A program made the position numbers and the translations under genes. A stretch of DNA of 64,000 bases from Microbacterium sp. BH-3-3-3 (GTDB taxonomy: Bacteria > Actinomycetota > Actinomycetes > Actinomycetales > Microbacteriaceae), in NCBI RefSeq assembly GCF_007679045.1, contig NZ_VEFS01000001.1:908706-972705 (forward strand), given 5' to 3'. Positions 20,881 through 29,500 of the stretch are shown here, piece after piece (position 1 is the first letter of the stretch; each line of letters begins with the position of its first letter). A model generated the notes under the pieces. It saw nothing but the letters and a program-made list of their open reading frames with translations, searched no databases and had not been told where the DNA came from.

Positions 20881-22050
20881 TCACGCCCGCGCGCCGATCG
20901 GCAGGCTCGCCCGCACGGCGAACTCGCCGTACTCCGGCCCGGCCGTGAGCCACCCGCCCACGAGTTGCGCGCGCTCGCGCATGCCGATGAGTCCATGTCC
21001 ACCCGACGCGACCGGGGCCGTGGAGGGGGTGGATGCCGTGCCCCGGGCGTTGCGCACCGAGACGTCGACGCGGTCGGGCCACCAGCCCAGGTGCACGCGC
21101 ACCTCTCCCCCGGCACCGTGTCGGAGGGCGTTGGTCAGGGCCTCCTGCATGATCCGGTAGACCGCCAGCTGGATGGCCGCGGGCGGCTCTCCGGGCGGCT
21201 GCGGGTCGACGTGCACGTCGAGGGCGAGTCCCGCGGCGCGCATGCGATCGAACAGCGCGTGCAGGTCGGCGAGCGTCGGTTGGGGACCCTCGCCCTGACT
21301 GTGGCGGAGCTGAGTGAGCAGGAGACGCACGTCGGTGAGCGCCGCGCGCGCGGTCGACGAGATCGTCGTGAGCGCCTCCGCCGTCGCGGCCGGATCCGAC
21401 GCCGCGGCGTAGCGCGCCCCGTCGGCCTGCGCGATGACCACCGCGAGCGAGTGAGCCACGACGTCGTGCATGTCGCGGGCGATGCGCACGCGCTCCTGCT
21501 CGGCGATGGTCTGCGCCTCGGCCGCGCGCTGGGCCCGACTGGTGTCGGCCGCGCGCATCGCCGTGCGCACGAGCGCGCCCGACACCCACGACAGCATCAG
21601 GGCGAATCCGGATGCCAGCAGCAGAGCGACCAGCGCGAACCACTCGTTCGGCGAGGGAAGCGCGGTCATCCCGCGACCCACGAGATACAGCGGCACGATG
21701 ACCGCTCCCGCGATGCCGGACGCGAAGCCGCTCCAGAACACGCGCCGGGAGCCGTAGGCGGCGGTGGTGTACAGCACCGCGAAGATCGCCACGTCGGTGG
21801 GCGAGGGTTCGCGACCGAAGCCCATCTGCAGCAGTGCGCCCGCCCACGCGAGGGAAAGACCCAGCGCCGGGTGGAGGCGTCGGAAGGCGACCGCGCCGGT
21901 GAAGGCGAGCGTGACGAACACGGCGCCGGCGATTCCACCGAAGCTCGTGGCGCCCGAGGTCTCGATCGCCAGCGCGATGAGGAAGAACGCCGCGGCGACC
22001 GAGAGATCGGTGATCAGCTGCGCGCGGGTGAGAGAGCGGAGGACGAACAT
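20881..22050 (-). CDS. DesK/NarX-type sensor histidine kinase
   Basis: The product has 389 residues. The N-terminal half carries five or six membrane helices (LSVAAAFFLIALAIET, GAVFVTLAFTGAVAF, DVAIFAVLYTTAAYG, GFASGIAGAVIVPLYLVG, WFALVALLLASGFALMLSWV). The HisKA_3 domain has the phosphorylated His in RIARDMHDVVAHSLAVV. The ATPase domain has the N box QEALTNALRHG and G box GGHGLIGMRERAQLVGG. With almost no extracellular loops it may sense membrane state, as DesK and LiaS do. A TAGCGT element 7 nt before the ATG predicts a leaderless message. It is followed by its response regulator. Confidence 0.9.
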   Translation of the reverse strand: MFVLRSLTRAQLITDLSVAAAFFLIALAIETSGATSFGGIAGAVFVTLAFTGAVAFRRLHPALGLSLAWAGALLQMGFGREPSPTDVAIFAVLYTTAAYGSRRVFWSGFASGIAGAVIVPLYLVGRGMTALPSPNEWFALVALLLASGFALMLSWVSGALVRTAMRAADTSRAQRAAEAQTIAEQERVRIARDMHDVVAHSLAVVIAQADGARYAAASDPAATAEALTTISSTARAALTDVRLLLTQLRHSQGEGPQPTLADLHALFDRMRAAGLALDVHVDPQPPGEPPAAIQLAVYRIMQEALTNALRHGAGGEVRVHLGWWPDRVDVSVRNARGTASTPSTAPVASGGHGLIGMRERAQLVGGWLTAGPEYGEFAVRASLPIGARA

Positions 22051-22057
22051 CACCGCA

Positions 22058-22063
22058 ACGCTA
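22058..22063 (-). promoter_or_regulatory. -10 element, leaderless start of the two-component operon
   Basis: TAGCGT on the minus strand ends 7 nt before the ATG at 22050. Confidence 0.5.
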
Positions 22064-22122
22064 CGCGGGGGCCTCCGACACGGCATCCGCCGCAGGATGT
22101 ATCCGCGTGTACCTCGCGGGGA

Positions 22123-22611
22123 TCAGGCGGGGAACTCGGCGGGCTCGATGGGCCGCGCCTCGAAGAAGGTCTGCAGCACGACGGTGGTGCGCGTGTTCAC
22201 CTGGGCGGCGGCGCGGATGTCGCGGATGAGCGCCTCGAGGTCGCGCGGGGTGGGCACGCGGACGAAGAGCATGTACGCCGCCTCACCGGCGATCGAGTGG
22301 CACGCCTCGATCGCGCTCAGGTGCGCGAGCAGTTCGGGGGCGTTGTCGGGTTGAGCGGGATCGAGCGGGGTGATCTCGACGAACGCGGCGAGGGGGCGCC
22401 CGAGGGCCTCGGCGTCGAGGATCGGCCGGTAACCCTGCACGATCCCCCGGGCCTCGAGGCGCCGCAGCCGCGACTGCACGGCCGAGACCGACAGGCCGAC
22501 GCGATCGGAGAGATGCGACAGGGTGGCGCGCGCGTCGATCGAGATCTCGCGCACGATCGCGGCATCGACGGAATCCTCCAGTCGCTGTGCGCGGGAGGGT
22601 GCCTCGGTCAT
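22123..22611 (-). CDS. Lrp/AsnC family transcriptional regulator
   Basis: This 162-residue protein has an N-terminal HTH (IVREISIDARATLSHLSDRV then LSVSAVQSRLRRLEARG) and a RAM ligand/oligomer domain (AAFVEITPL, ACHSIAGEAAYMLFVRV, LEALIRDIRAA, NTRTTVVLQTFFEARP). Lrp proteins usually sense an amino acid and often regulate the neighbouring gene. Here the neighbour is the divergent DUF6421-SDR operon, and an inverted repeat GGAAAAC...GTTTTCC lies midway between the two promoters. The start at 22611 has a TACTGT -10 element 7 nt upstream; the upstream open frame is a shadow. Confidence 0.92.
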   Translation of the reverse strand: MTEAPSRAQRLEDSVDAAIVREISIDARATLSHLSDRVGLSVSAVQSRLRRLEARGIVQGYRPILDAEALGRPLAAFVEITPLDPAQPDNAPELLAHLSAIEACHSIAGEAAYMLFVRVPTPRDLEALIRDIRAAAQVNTRTTVVLQTFFEARPIEPAEFPA

Positions 22612-22618
22612 GCGCTCG

Positions 22619-22624
22619 ACAGTA
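22619..22624 (-). promoter_or_regulatory. -10 element, leaderless start of the Lrp gene
   Basis: TACTGT on the minus strand ends 7 nt before the ATG at 22611. The inverted repeat at 22633-22668 would overlap its -35 region. Confidence 0.5.
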
Positions 22625-22632
22625 GCAGTGCG

Positions 22633-22668
22633 GGAAAACGGCGCTCTGGCGCGTGCCGTAAGTTTTCC
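22633..22668. promoter_or_regulatory. Inverted repeat, candidate Lrp operator
   Basis: GGAAAAC (22633-22639) and GTTTTCC (22662-22668) are perfect 7-bp arms 22 bp apart, AT-rich in a GC-rich background. The centre (22650.5) is within 3 bp of the midpoint between the two divergent -10 elements. A second palindromic site, GGAATATTTCC, lies at 22689-22699. Binding by the adjacent Lrp protein is inferred. Confidence 0.5.
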
Positions 22669-22670
22669 GT

Positions 22671-22676
22671 TAGCAT
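22671..22676 (+). promoter_or_regulatory. -10 element of the DUF6421-SDR operon
   Basis: TAGCAT would start transcription near 22683, leaving a leader of about 37 nt that contains GGAATATTTCC and the GGAGG ribosome-binding site. Confidence 0.4.
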
Positions 22677-22719
22677 GGCGTTTTGACAGGAATATTTCCA
22701 CCCTCGATCGGAGGATGCC

Positions 22720-24129
22720 ATGACCATCGCGACGCCCACCCGTGCCGGCCACGAGCTGCTCGACGGACACACCGTCGACACGGTCGAACGGACCCCCGCA
22801 TGGACGCGGCTGAAGACCGCCGCCACCGCCCTGCAGGCGCTGCAGGCGAAGGACGGCTCGATCGAGGACACCGCTGCCGCCTCCCCCCTCATCGACGAGG
22901 TCATCCAGTCCCTCGACGCGCTCGCGCCGCTCTTCCCACACGATGAGGCGTACCTCGCCGCGTCGGTCGTCGACTTCCGCCGCTGGCGCGACGAGGGGCT
23001 CGGCGTGCCCGACTTCCTCGACTCCCTCGTGGCGTTCCAGCCCCAGGAGCACCGGGTCGACGGCATCCGCCACCTCGTCGTCTTCCCGATGTACACCCAG
23101 AACGGCTCGAGCGACCGCCACGTCGAAGCCCTCATCGTCGAGGCGATCTGGCCCGAGTTCATCGCGCGGCTCGAGACCGAGTACACCAACCGCCTGTTCG
23201 TCTCGCTGCGTCTGATCGACTTCACCTCGGGCTACGACACGAACTCGGCCGTGCTCTTCCCCGAGACCGTGGCGATGCGCGAGATCCCGACCTTCACGTG
23301 GGGCGCGATCTTCCAGGACCGCGAGGCCGCGCGGTACCGCCGGGTGACCCGCGCCGCCGCCGACATCACCAAGCTCGAGCTGCCCGCCGCCGCCGCCCGC
23401 ATGCTCGACGACCAGGCGCTCACCGAGCAGACGTTCGTGATGTGGGACCTCATCCACGACCGCACGCACATGCGCGGCGACCTGCCGTTCGACCCGTTCA
23501 TGATCAAGCAGCGGATGCCGTTCTTCCTCTACTCGCTCGAGGAGCTGCGTTGCGACCTCACCGCGTTCCGCGAGTGCGTCTCGCTGCAGGCGCGCCTGTC
23601 CCTTCGACAGGCTGAGGGAGCGGAGCTGGACGCCACCGAGAAGACGATGCTCGAGCACGCCGAGCTCGTGCAGTACGCCGTGATCTTCGATCGCATCTTC
23701 CGCTTCGCCATCACCGGCTCGCGCGTGCGCAACTACGACGGCCTCGGCGGACAGCTGCTGTTCGCGTGGCTGCACCAGCACCGCGTGCTGCACTGGACCG
23801 ACACCTCGCTCGCGTTCGACTGGGACGAGGTGCCCGCCGCGGTCATTGCCCTCGCCGACGCGATCGACGAGCTGTACTGGCGCTCGATCGACCGCCCGAA
23901 GGTCGCCCACTGGCTCGCGGCCTACGACCTCGTGCGCGGGGTCGTCACGCCCCACCCCGCCTCGGTGTGGGCGCGCGGACTGTCCGACGAGGTGCTCGCG
24001 GGACTGCCGAAGGGGTACACCGACGCGGTGCTCGACGACGAGTTCCCGCTGTCGATGTTCTTCGAAGCGCTCGAGAAGAAGATGCGCCCCGTGATCGCCT
24101 CGACCGAGGGCATCCGCGGCACGGACTGA
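22720..24129 (+). CDS. DUF6421 family protein
   Basis: The product has 469 residues, full length for what I recognise as the DUF6421 family, which has no known function. The protein is soluble. Conserved-looking blocks are VVFPMYTQNGSSDRHVEALI, TNRLFVSLRLIDFTSGYDTN, FTWGAIFQDREAARYRRVTR, FVMWDLIHDRTHMRGDLPFD and PFFLYSLEELRCDLTAFREC. The HDRTHMRGD motif suggests a metal or acid-base site. Near residue 294 a short repeat element has inserted in frame (LSLRQAEGAEL), apparently tolerated in a surface loop. The start has GGAGG 5 nt upstream. An SDR gene follows 13 bp later, and an Lrp regulator is divergent, so a metabolic role is likely. Confidence 0.85.
   Translation: MTIATPTRAGHELLDGHTVDTVERTPAWTRLKTAATALQALQAKDGSIEDTAAASPLIDEVIQSLDALAPLFPHDEAYLAASVVDFRRWRDEGLGVPDFLDSLVAFQPQEHRVDGIRHLVVFPMYTQNGSSDRHVEALIVEAIWPEFIARLETEYTNRLFVSLRLIDFTSGYDTNSAVLFPETVAMREIPTFTWGAIFQDREAARYRRVTRAAADITKLELPAAAARMLDDQALTEQTFVMWDLIHDRTHMRGDLPFDPFMIKQRMPFFLYSLEELRCDLTAFRECVSLQARLSLRQAEGAELDATEKTMLEHAELVQYAVIFDRIFRFAITGSRVRNYDGLGGQLLFAWLHQHRVLHWTDTSLAFDWDEVPAAVIALADAIDELYWRSIDRPKVAHWLAAYDLVRGVVTPHPASVWARGLSDEVLAGLPKGYTDAVLDDEFPLSMFFEALEKKMRPVIASTEGIRGTD
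23598..23621. repeat. Small palindromic repeat inserted inside the DUF6421 gene
   Basis: CCCTTCGACAGGCTGAGGG at its core has arms TCCCT/AGGGA and nested CCTGTC/GACAGG. It resembles the intergenic TTCGACAGGCTCAGGG-type repeats seen widely in Micrococcales, which when translated give LSLSKG-like peptides. Here it encodes RLSLRQAEGA in frame. I see no second copy in the window. Confidence 0.6.
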
Positions 24130-24142
24130 CGAAGGGGCCGAC

Positions 24143-24835
24143 ATGACCGATCGCACCGACGAAGGAGTGAACGGGCGGCTGGTGCTGCTCGCCGGCGGAA
24201 CGAGCGCGGTGGGTCGCGCGAGCGCCCGCGCGCTCGTCGACGCCGGGGCGCGGGTGATGATCGTCGGCTCCGATGCCGAACGGGTGGCCGCTGCGGCGGC
24301 CGAGGCGCCGGGGGCGTTCACCGAGGTGTGCGATCTGACGGATCCGGATGCCGTGACCGCCCTGCGTGATCGCGTGCACGCCGCGCACGGCAGTGTCGAC
24401 GGCCTGTTCCCCCTCGTCGGCGGCTGGCGCGGCGGGGGCGGACTGGCCGGTCAGAACGACGACGACCTCGCCTTCCTGATGCGTTCGTTCACGGCGTTGC
24501 GGCTGGTCACCCGCGCGTTCGACGCCGACCTGCGCTCCTCCCCCGCGGGCCGCCTCGCGATCGTCTCGTCGACCGCGGTCGCCCGCCCCCTCGCGGGCGG
24601 AGCGAACTACGCGGCGGTCAAGGCGGCCAGCGAAGCGTGGGTGCGCGCTGTCGCGCAGGGGTACGCGAAGGCCGCGCGGGACGACGCACGTGAGGTGTCG
24701 TCAGCCGCGGTGATCCTGCGGGTGCGGAGTCTCGAAGGACTCGAGTCCGCCGTGGCCTCGGCCTTCGTCGCGTTGTGGGACGACGCGGCCGATGCCTGGA
24801 ACGACGTCGTGATCGAGATCGGCGCCGGCGGCTAG
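24143..24835 (+). CDS. SDR family NAD(P)-dependent oxidoreductase
   Basis: The product has 230 residues. The cofactor loop is LLAGGTSAVGRASA, a variant of TGxxxGxG; an Asp after strand three (TEVCDLTDPDAV) contacts the adenine. The active site has Ser in LAIVSSTAVARP and Tyr-Lys in NYAAVKAASEAW. The C-terminal half is short, so the substrate lid is reduced. It follows DUF6421 by 13 bp behind AAGGGG, so the two are cotranscribed and probably act in one pathway. The substrate is unknown. Its TAG stop overlaps the MFS gene stop on the other strand by four bases (CTAG). Confidence 0.85.
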   Translation: MTDRTDEGVNGRLVLLAGGTSAVGRASARALVDAGARVMIVGSDAERVAAAAAEAPGAFTEVCDLTDPDAVTALRDRVHAAHGSVDGLFPLVGGWRGGGGLAGQNDDDLAFLMRSFTALRLVTRAFDADLRSSPAGRLAIVSSTAVARPLAGGANYAAVKAASEAWVRAVAQGYAKAARDDAREVSSAAVILRVRSLEGLESAVASAFVALWDDAADAWNDVVIEIGAGG

Positions 24836-26316
24836 GACGCGGACCGGTCGGGGTCGGACGGCTGGGCTGCGGCCTGGCGTTCGGCGGGGGCCTGGCGTTC
24901 GGCGGATCGCTCGGCCCCGGCGGCATCCGTCTCGCCCGGGTCGGCCACCTCGGCGTTGACCGTCGCCTCGCTGTACTGGCGCGAAAGGATCCGGTACGAG
25001 CGGGTCAGGAACGCGAGTGCGCCGATCACCACCATGACGAGGCCCGCGATGAGGAAGACGAGGGCGATCCCCCGCGACTGCCCCTCGCCGAGCAGCCAGC
25101 CCCACGTGGCCCGGCCGCTGTCGTCGTTCATATAGGGGATGATCAGGAACTGCGCGATCGGGGCGATGAGGAACGACGTCACCGGCGCGGCCGCCGACTC
25201 GAACGCCGCCGCGAAGCCGAAGACGCGCCCCTGCGTCGCGAAGGGCACGACCTTCTGGATGACCGTCTGCTCGGCCGCCTCGACGGGCGGGATGAGCGCC
25301 ATGTAGACCCAGATGCCGAGGGCGTAGAGCCACCACCAGTCGCGCAGCGTGAACACCGCGCCGAGCGCGCCCATGCCGATGACGATCCACAGCATCGTGC
25401 GGATGGGGTTCTTGCCGAGGCCGAACTTCGCCACCAGCCCGCCGCCGATGATGAACCCGGTCGCCGTGACACCGAGCACGATGCCCCAGATCTTCACGTC
25501 GAACAGCTCGAGTCCGTAGGGGTCCATCAGCGCCATGTAGACGCCGCCGATGAGGTTGTTGAACGTCGAGAAGATGATCAGTGCGAACAGGCCCGGCGCG
25601 GAGCGGACCGCGCGGGTGGCCCCGCGCAGATCGACCAGGGGCCCGGGCTCGTCGGCGGCTGCGGGGCGGTCTTCGGGGATGCGGATGGCCAGAAGGTGCA
25701 CGAGCGCCAAGGCCGTGCACACCAGGGCGATCGCGAGCGTCCACCCCATGCCGAGGAAACCGACCGACAGGCCGCTGAAGACGCTGGTGACGACGAAGGC
25801 GAGGCCCTGCACCGTGCCCACCAGCCCGTTGGCGTTGGCGTGCCGTTCGACGGGGACGAGGAGCGTCACGGTGGTCGAGAGCGCGATGTTGCGCATGTTC
25901 TCGACGACCGATCCGGCGAGGATGATGCCGGAGAACAGCCAGAACCACGGTTCGCCCAGATCGAGCAGCACGGCCTCAGGGAACGCGAGCCAGAGCGCGC
26001 CCGCCAAGAGGAACGCCGTGAGCGTGATTACGCCCGAGAACACCATGACGCGATGCTTGCGGTGCCGGTCGACGAGCGAGCCGAACACCATCGCGAACAC
26101 GGCGAGCAGCAGCATATAGGCACCGCCGACGATGCCCGTGGCCAGCACCGACCGCGTCTCGAGGTAGACCCAGAAGGTCAGGGCGAACCACAGGAAGCTG
26201 GTGGTCACGTTGGCCGCGGCCGTGTTGATGAGCCCGGCGAGAAAGGTGCGGTTGCCTCCCGCCGGGGCGGCGATCGCACCGGCGCCGACGGCGGCGGACG
26301 GCTGCGGTTCGGACAT
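24832..26316 (-). CDS. Major facilitator superfamily transporter
   Basis: The product has 494 residues with about twelve membrane helices. The signature loop between helices two and three is present (GSLVDRHRKHRVMVFSG), and the helices include FLWFALTFWVYLETRSVLAT, WFWLFSGIILAGSVVENMRN and GFIIGGGLVAKFGLGKNPIR. The layout fits the MFS3/enterobactin-exporter-like branch often labelled multidrug efflux; the substrate is unknown. The cytoplasmic tail carries a duplicated AERQ(A/P)A motif from a 17-bp direct repeat. The start at 26316 has a TAACGT -10 element 6 nt upstream, so the frame upstream of it is not used. Confidence 0.88.
   Translation of the reverse strand: MSEPQPSAAVGAGAIAAPAGGNRTFLAGLINTAAANVTTSFLWFALTFWVYLETRSVLATGIVGGAYMLLLAVFAMVFGSLVDRHRKHRVMVFSGVITLTAFLLAGALWLAFPEAVLLDLGEPWFWLFSGIILAGSVVENMRNIALSTTVTLLVPVERHANANGLVGTVQGLAFVVTSVFSGLSVGFLGMGWTLAIALVCTALALVHLLAIRIPEDRPAAADEPGPLVDLRGATRAVRSAPGLFALIIFSTFNNLIGGVYMALMDPYGLELFDVKIWGIVLGVTATGFIIGGGLVAKFGLGKNPIRTMLWIVIGMGALGAVFTLRDWWWLYALGIWVYMALIPPVEAAEQTVIQKVVPFATQGRVFGFAAAFESAAAPVTSFLIAPIAQFLIIPYMNDDSGRATWGWLLGEGQSRGIALVFLIAGLVMVVIGALAFLTRSYRILSRQYSEATVNAEVADPGETDAAGAERSAERQAPAERQAAAQPSDPDRSAS
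24871..24905. repeat. 17-bp tandem repeat in the MFS gene tail
   Basis: GGCCTGGCGTTCGGCGG occurs at 24871-24887 and again at 24889-24905. The 18-bp period keeps the reading frame and duplicates six residues of the disordered C-terminal tail. Confidence 0.8.
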
Positions 26317-26322
26317 GGGGGT

Positions 26323-26328
26323 CACGTT
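26323..26328 (-). promoter_or_regulatory. -10 element, leaderless start of the MFS gene
   Basis: TAACGT on the minus strand ends 6 nt before the ATG at 26316. Confidence 0.55.
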
Positions 26329-26375
26329 AGACCGAACCTCCGACATCGACCAGGGCACCACCGTCACCGCTCGCG

Positions 26376-26525
26376 CGCTCGTGCTCGGGTGGCCCCGCGC
26401 GCACGGGCGGCACCATCACCGGGCGTCGCGTGTGCTCGGGCGGCCCGGGGCGCTGCGGCGGCCCGGCGCGCTCGGGCAACCCTGCGCACTCCCACATCCC
26501 GGCGCGCTCGTCCAACCGCGTGCGC
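26376..26525. repeat. Degenerate GC-rich tandem repeats between the MFS and helicase genes
   Basis: The gap is filled with variants of GCGCTCGGGCGGCCC (for example GTGCTCGGGTGGCCC, GTGCTCGGGCGGCCC, GCGCTCGGGCAACCC). Minus-strand frames across it translate into repetitive Arg/Gly/Pro peptides. I see no convincing gene here; it could be an eroded extension of the helicase reading frame or a slipped-strand repeat. Confidence 0.55.
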
Positions 26526-29500
26526 TCAGTCGATGAGGCGGCGGATGTCGGCGGCGGTGAGGCGCGGCCCACCCGCGATCGACTCGCCCGCGAAGGTCTC
26601 GCCCTCGCTTCCGTCGAGCACCTTGGCGAACAGCTCGGCCTTCGCCTCGCGCAGGGCCACGACCTTCTCTTCGACCGTGTCGGATGCCACGAGTCGATAG
26701 ACGATCACGGGGCGCGTCTGACCGATGCGGTGAGCGCGGTCGATCGCCTGCTCTTCGACGGCGGGGTTCCACCACGGGTCGAGCAGCACGACGTAGTCGG
26801 CCTCGACCAGGTTCAGACCCACGCCTCCCGCCTTGAGCGAGATGAAGAATGCGGGGTCGTCGCCGTCGCGGAAGCGATCGATCTCGGCCTGCCGGTGCGT
26901 CGTCGCTCCGTCGAGGTAGGCCGAGCCGAGTCCCGCATCGGCACACCGCTGCCGCGCCGTCCGGAGGAACCGCGTGAACTGGCTCAGGACGAGCACGCGA
27001 TGCCCCTCGGCGGCGGCCTCGGTGACGAGGTCGACGAGGGCGTCGAGCTTGGCCGACGGCGCCTCGCCCTCGTCGGTCAGCGCGGGATCGAGCGCGAGTT
27101 GCCGCAGCAGGGTGAGCGACCGGAAGATCGCGAAACGATTGCCGTCGACGTCGTCGAGCAGGCCGAGCAGGCGCTGGCGCTCGCGATGGAAACGCCGATC
27201 GTAGATTTTGCGGTGCGCCGGGTGGAGGGTCACCTCGATCACCTGCTCCTGCTTGGGGGGCAGCTCGGAAGCGACGAGCTCCTTCGTGCGCCGCAGGAGG
27301 AACGGACGGATCCGGCTGCGCAGCAGCTCGAGGCGTGAGGGGTCGGAGTTCTTCTCGATCGGCGCGCGGTACCGGGCGGAGAAGGATTCGCGCGTCCCGA
27401 GGAGACCAGGGGCCACGAGCGACACCAGCGCCCAAAGCTCCTGCAGGTTGTTCTCCATCGGGGTGCCGGTGACCACGAGCGTGAACGGCACCGCCAGCGC
27501 ACGCGCCGCGCGGTAGCCGCGCGAGGCGGGGTTCTTAATCTGTTGGGCCTCGTCGAGCACGACGCCCGACCACGAGACGGCGGCGTACTGCTCCTGCTCG
27601 AGTCGCATGAGGGCGTAGCTCGTCACCACGACATGCGCCCCCTCGGCCACCTCGGCGATGGGTGCGCCTCGACGAGCCTGCGTCGAGGTGACGACGGCGA
27701 CGCGGAGTCCGGGCGCGAAGGTCGCGCACTCGCGAGCCCAGTTGCCCACCACGCTGGTGGGCGCGACGATCAGGAACGGCGGCGCGTCCGCGTCGGCGGT
27801 GCGCACGGTCTCCATCAGCGCGATCGTCTGCACCGTCTTGCCGAGTCCCATGTCGTCGGCGAGGACCCCGCCGAGGCCGTTCGACCACAGGAAGGACAGC
27901 CAGTCGAGCCCTGCGCGCTGGTAATCGCGGAGCGTCGCGCGCAGCCCCGGCGGCGGTTCGACCGGCACGATCGCCGCCTCGTCGGTCAGCCCGCGCACGC
28001 GCAACCACCAATCGGCCTCTTGCGCCGCGATCATGCCGAGCTCGGCGAGGTCGTCCCACAACCCGACGTTGTAGCGGTTGATCGACAGATCGGCCCCGGG
28101 CCGATCGGCGAGGGCGCGCGCTTCGTCGATCACCTCCCGCAACCGGTCGAATGCCTCCGAGTCGAGTCGCACGTACGAGCCGTCGCCGAGGAACAACGCG
28201 CGATCGCCGTTCGCGAGGGCCATGTAGAGATCGGCGAAGTCGACCTCGATCTCGCCCACGCTGACCCGCGCATGCAGGTCGAACCAGTCGCTGCCGTCGT
28301 CATCACCCGTCGAGAGGTGGACGGACGGTTCGGCGTCGGCCGGCCGATAGCGGACGGTCTCGCCGGAGACCGTGACCCGGACGTCGTCGAGACCGCGAAG
28401 TCGCGGCAGCGCCTCTCCCTCGAGGATCGCCGCGACCGGGGCGGGCAGGATCGCGGGGGACGACTCCCCCACCGCCCGCGGATCGGGGAGCTCGAGGCCG
28501 AACTCCTCCGCCGTGGCGCGAACGGCGGCGCCGACGCGGGCCTCGTGATCCTCGTCGCGTCGCCCTCGCGTGGGGGTGCGATCCCAGCGCAGCCGGACCG
28601 ACGTCCGACCGACCCCGTGCTCGACGAGCACCTCGAGCAGGTTGCGCGGGGCCGGCGGGAGGTCGACGGAGCCGCTCGGCGAGACGACGGGGCCCTCGAG
28701 CTGCAGGCGGGGCAGGTACTCGCTCACGAAGGTGTCGGTGGCGGCGTCGATCGAGAGGGCGTCGGGCTGCGCCAGGAGGGCACGGACGGGGCCTGCGACC
28801 GGGGACGCGAACCGCGCGAGCGTGATGCGTTCGTCGACGCCGTCGCGATCGTCGACGACGGCGACGGCGACCGCCGGGTCGCCGATCACCCACGACGGCA
28901 GGCCCGCAGCATCGTCGGCGAGGCCCTGCACCACTCCGCGCACCTCCAGCGCGTCGCCGATGCGCTCGACGGACACCGCGGCGGTGACGGTTCCGTCCGG
29001 GATGCGCACGGGGTGGTGGGCTGCGCCGCCCGAGACGAGCGGCACCCCCGCCGCGATGACGGCCTCAAGCTGCAGCCAGAGCGAGTGCGGAGGGACCGCC
29101 GACAACGGCATCCATTCGTCGGAGAGGAAGACGCCGTTCGCGGAGCGGCCCAGGCGGCCGAGGCTGTCGAGGGCCGCGCGGGCACGCGGTTCGGCCGGGA
29201 GCGCGGGCAAGCTCGACCACCCGGCCCGGCCCTTGATCCACGTGCCGCGGGTGCCCCGCATTCCGGGGCGCACGGCCGGGGTGAGAGCCGCCCCGCGCCC
29301 GAAGCCGCCCGTGCGGCGCATCGAGAGGAACAGGCAGAGGTCGGCGGAGGGCTCTTCGAGAGCCGGAGGGACGACCTCGAAGAGCTCGTCGAGCGACCGC
29401 TGCCACGCGGGCCGGCGTGGGCGGCCGACCGCGAGCATGCGATCGAAGAGCACCAGGGCCGCGGCGCAGGAGTGCTCGCACTCGGGCCCGCGCCCGCACG

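Noticed and set aside
22612..24321. Apparent long N-terminal extension of the Lrp gene
   Set aside because: It runs antisense through DUF6421. The Lrp start at 22611 fits the family and has a -10 element.
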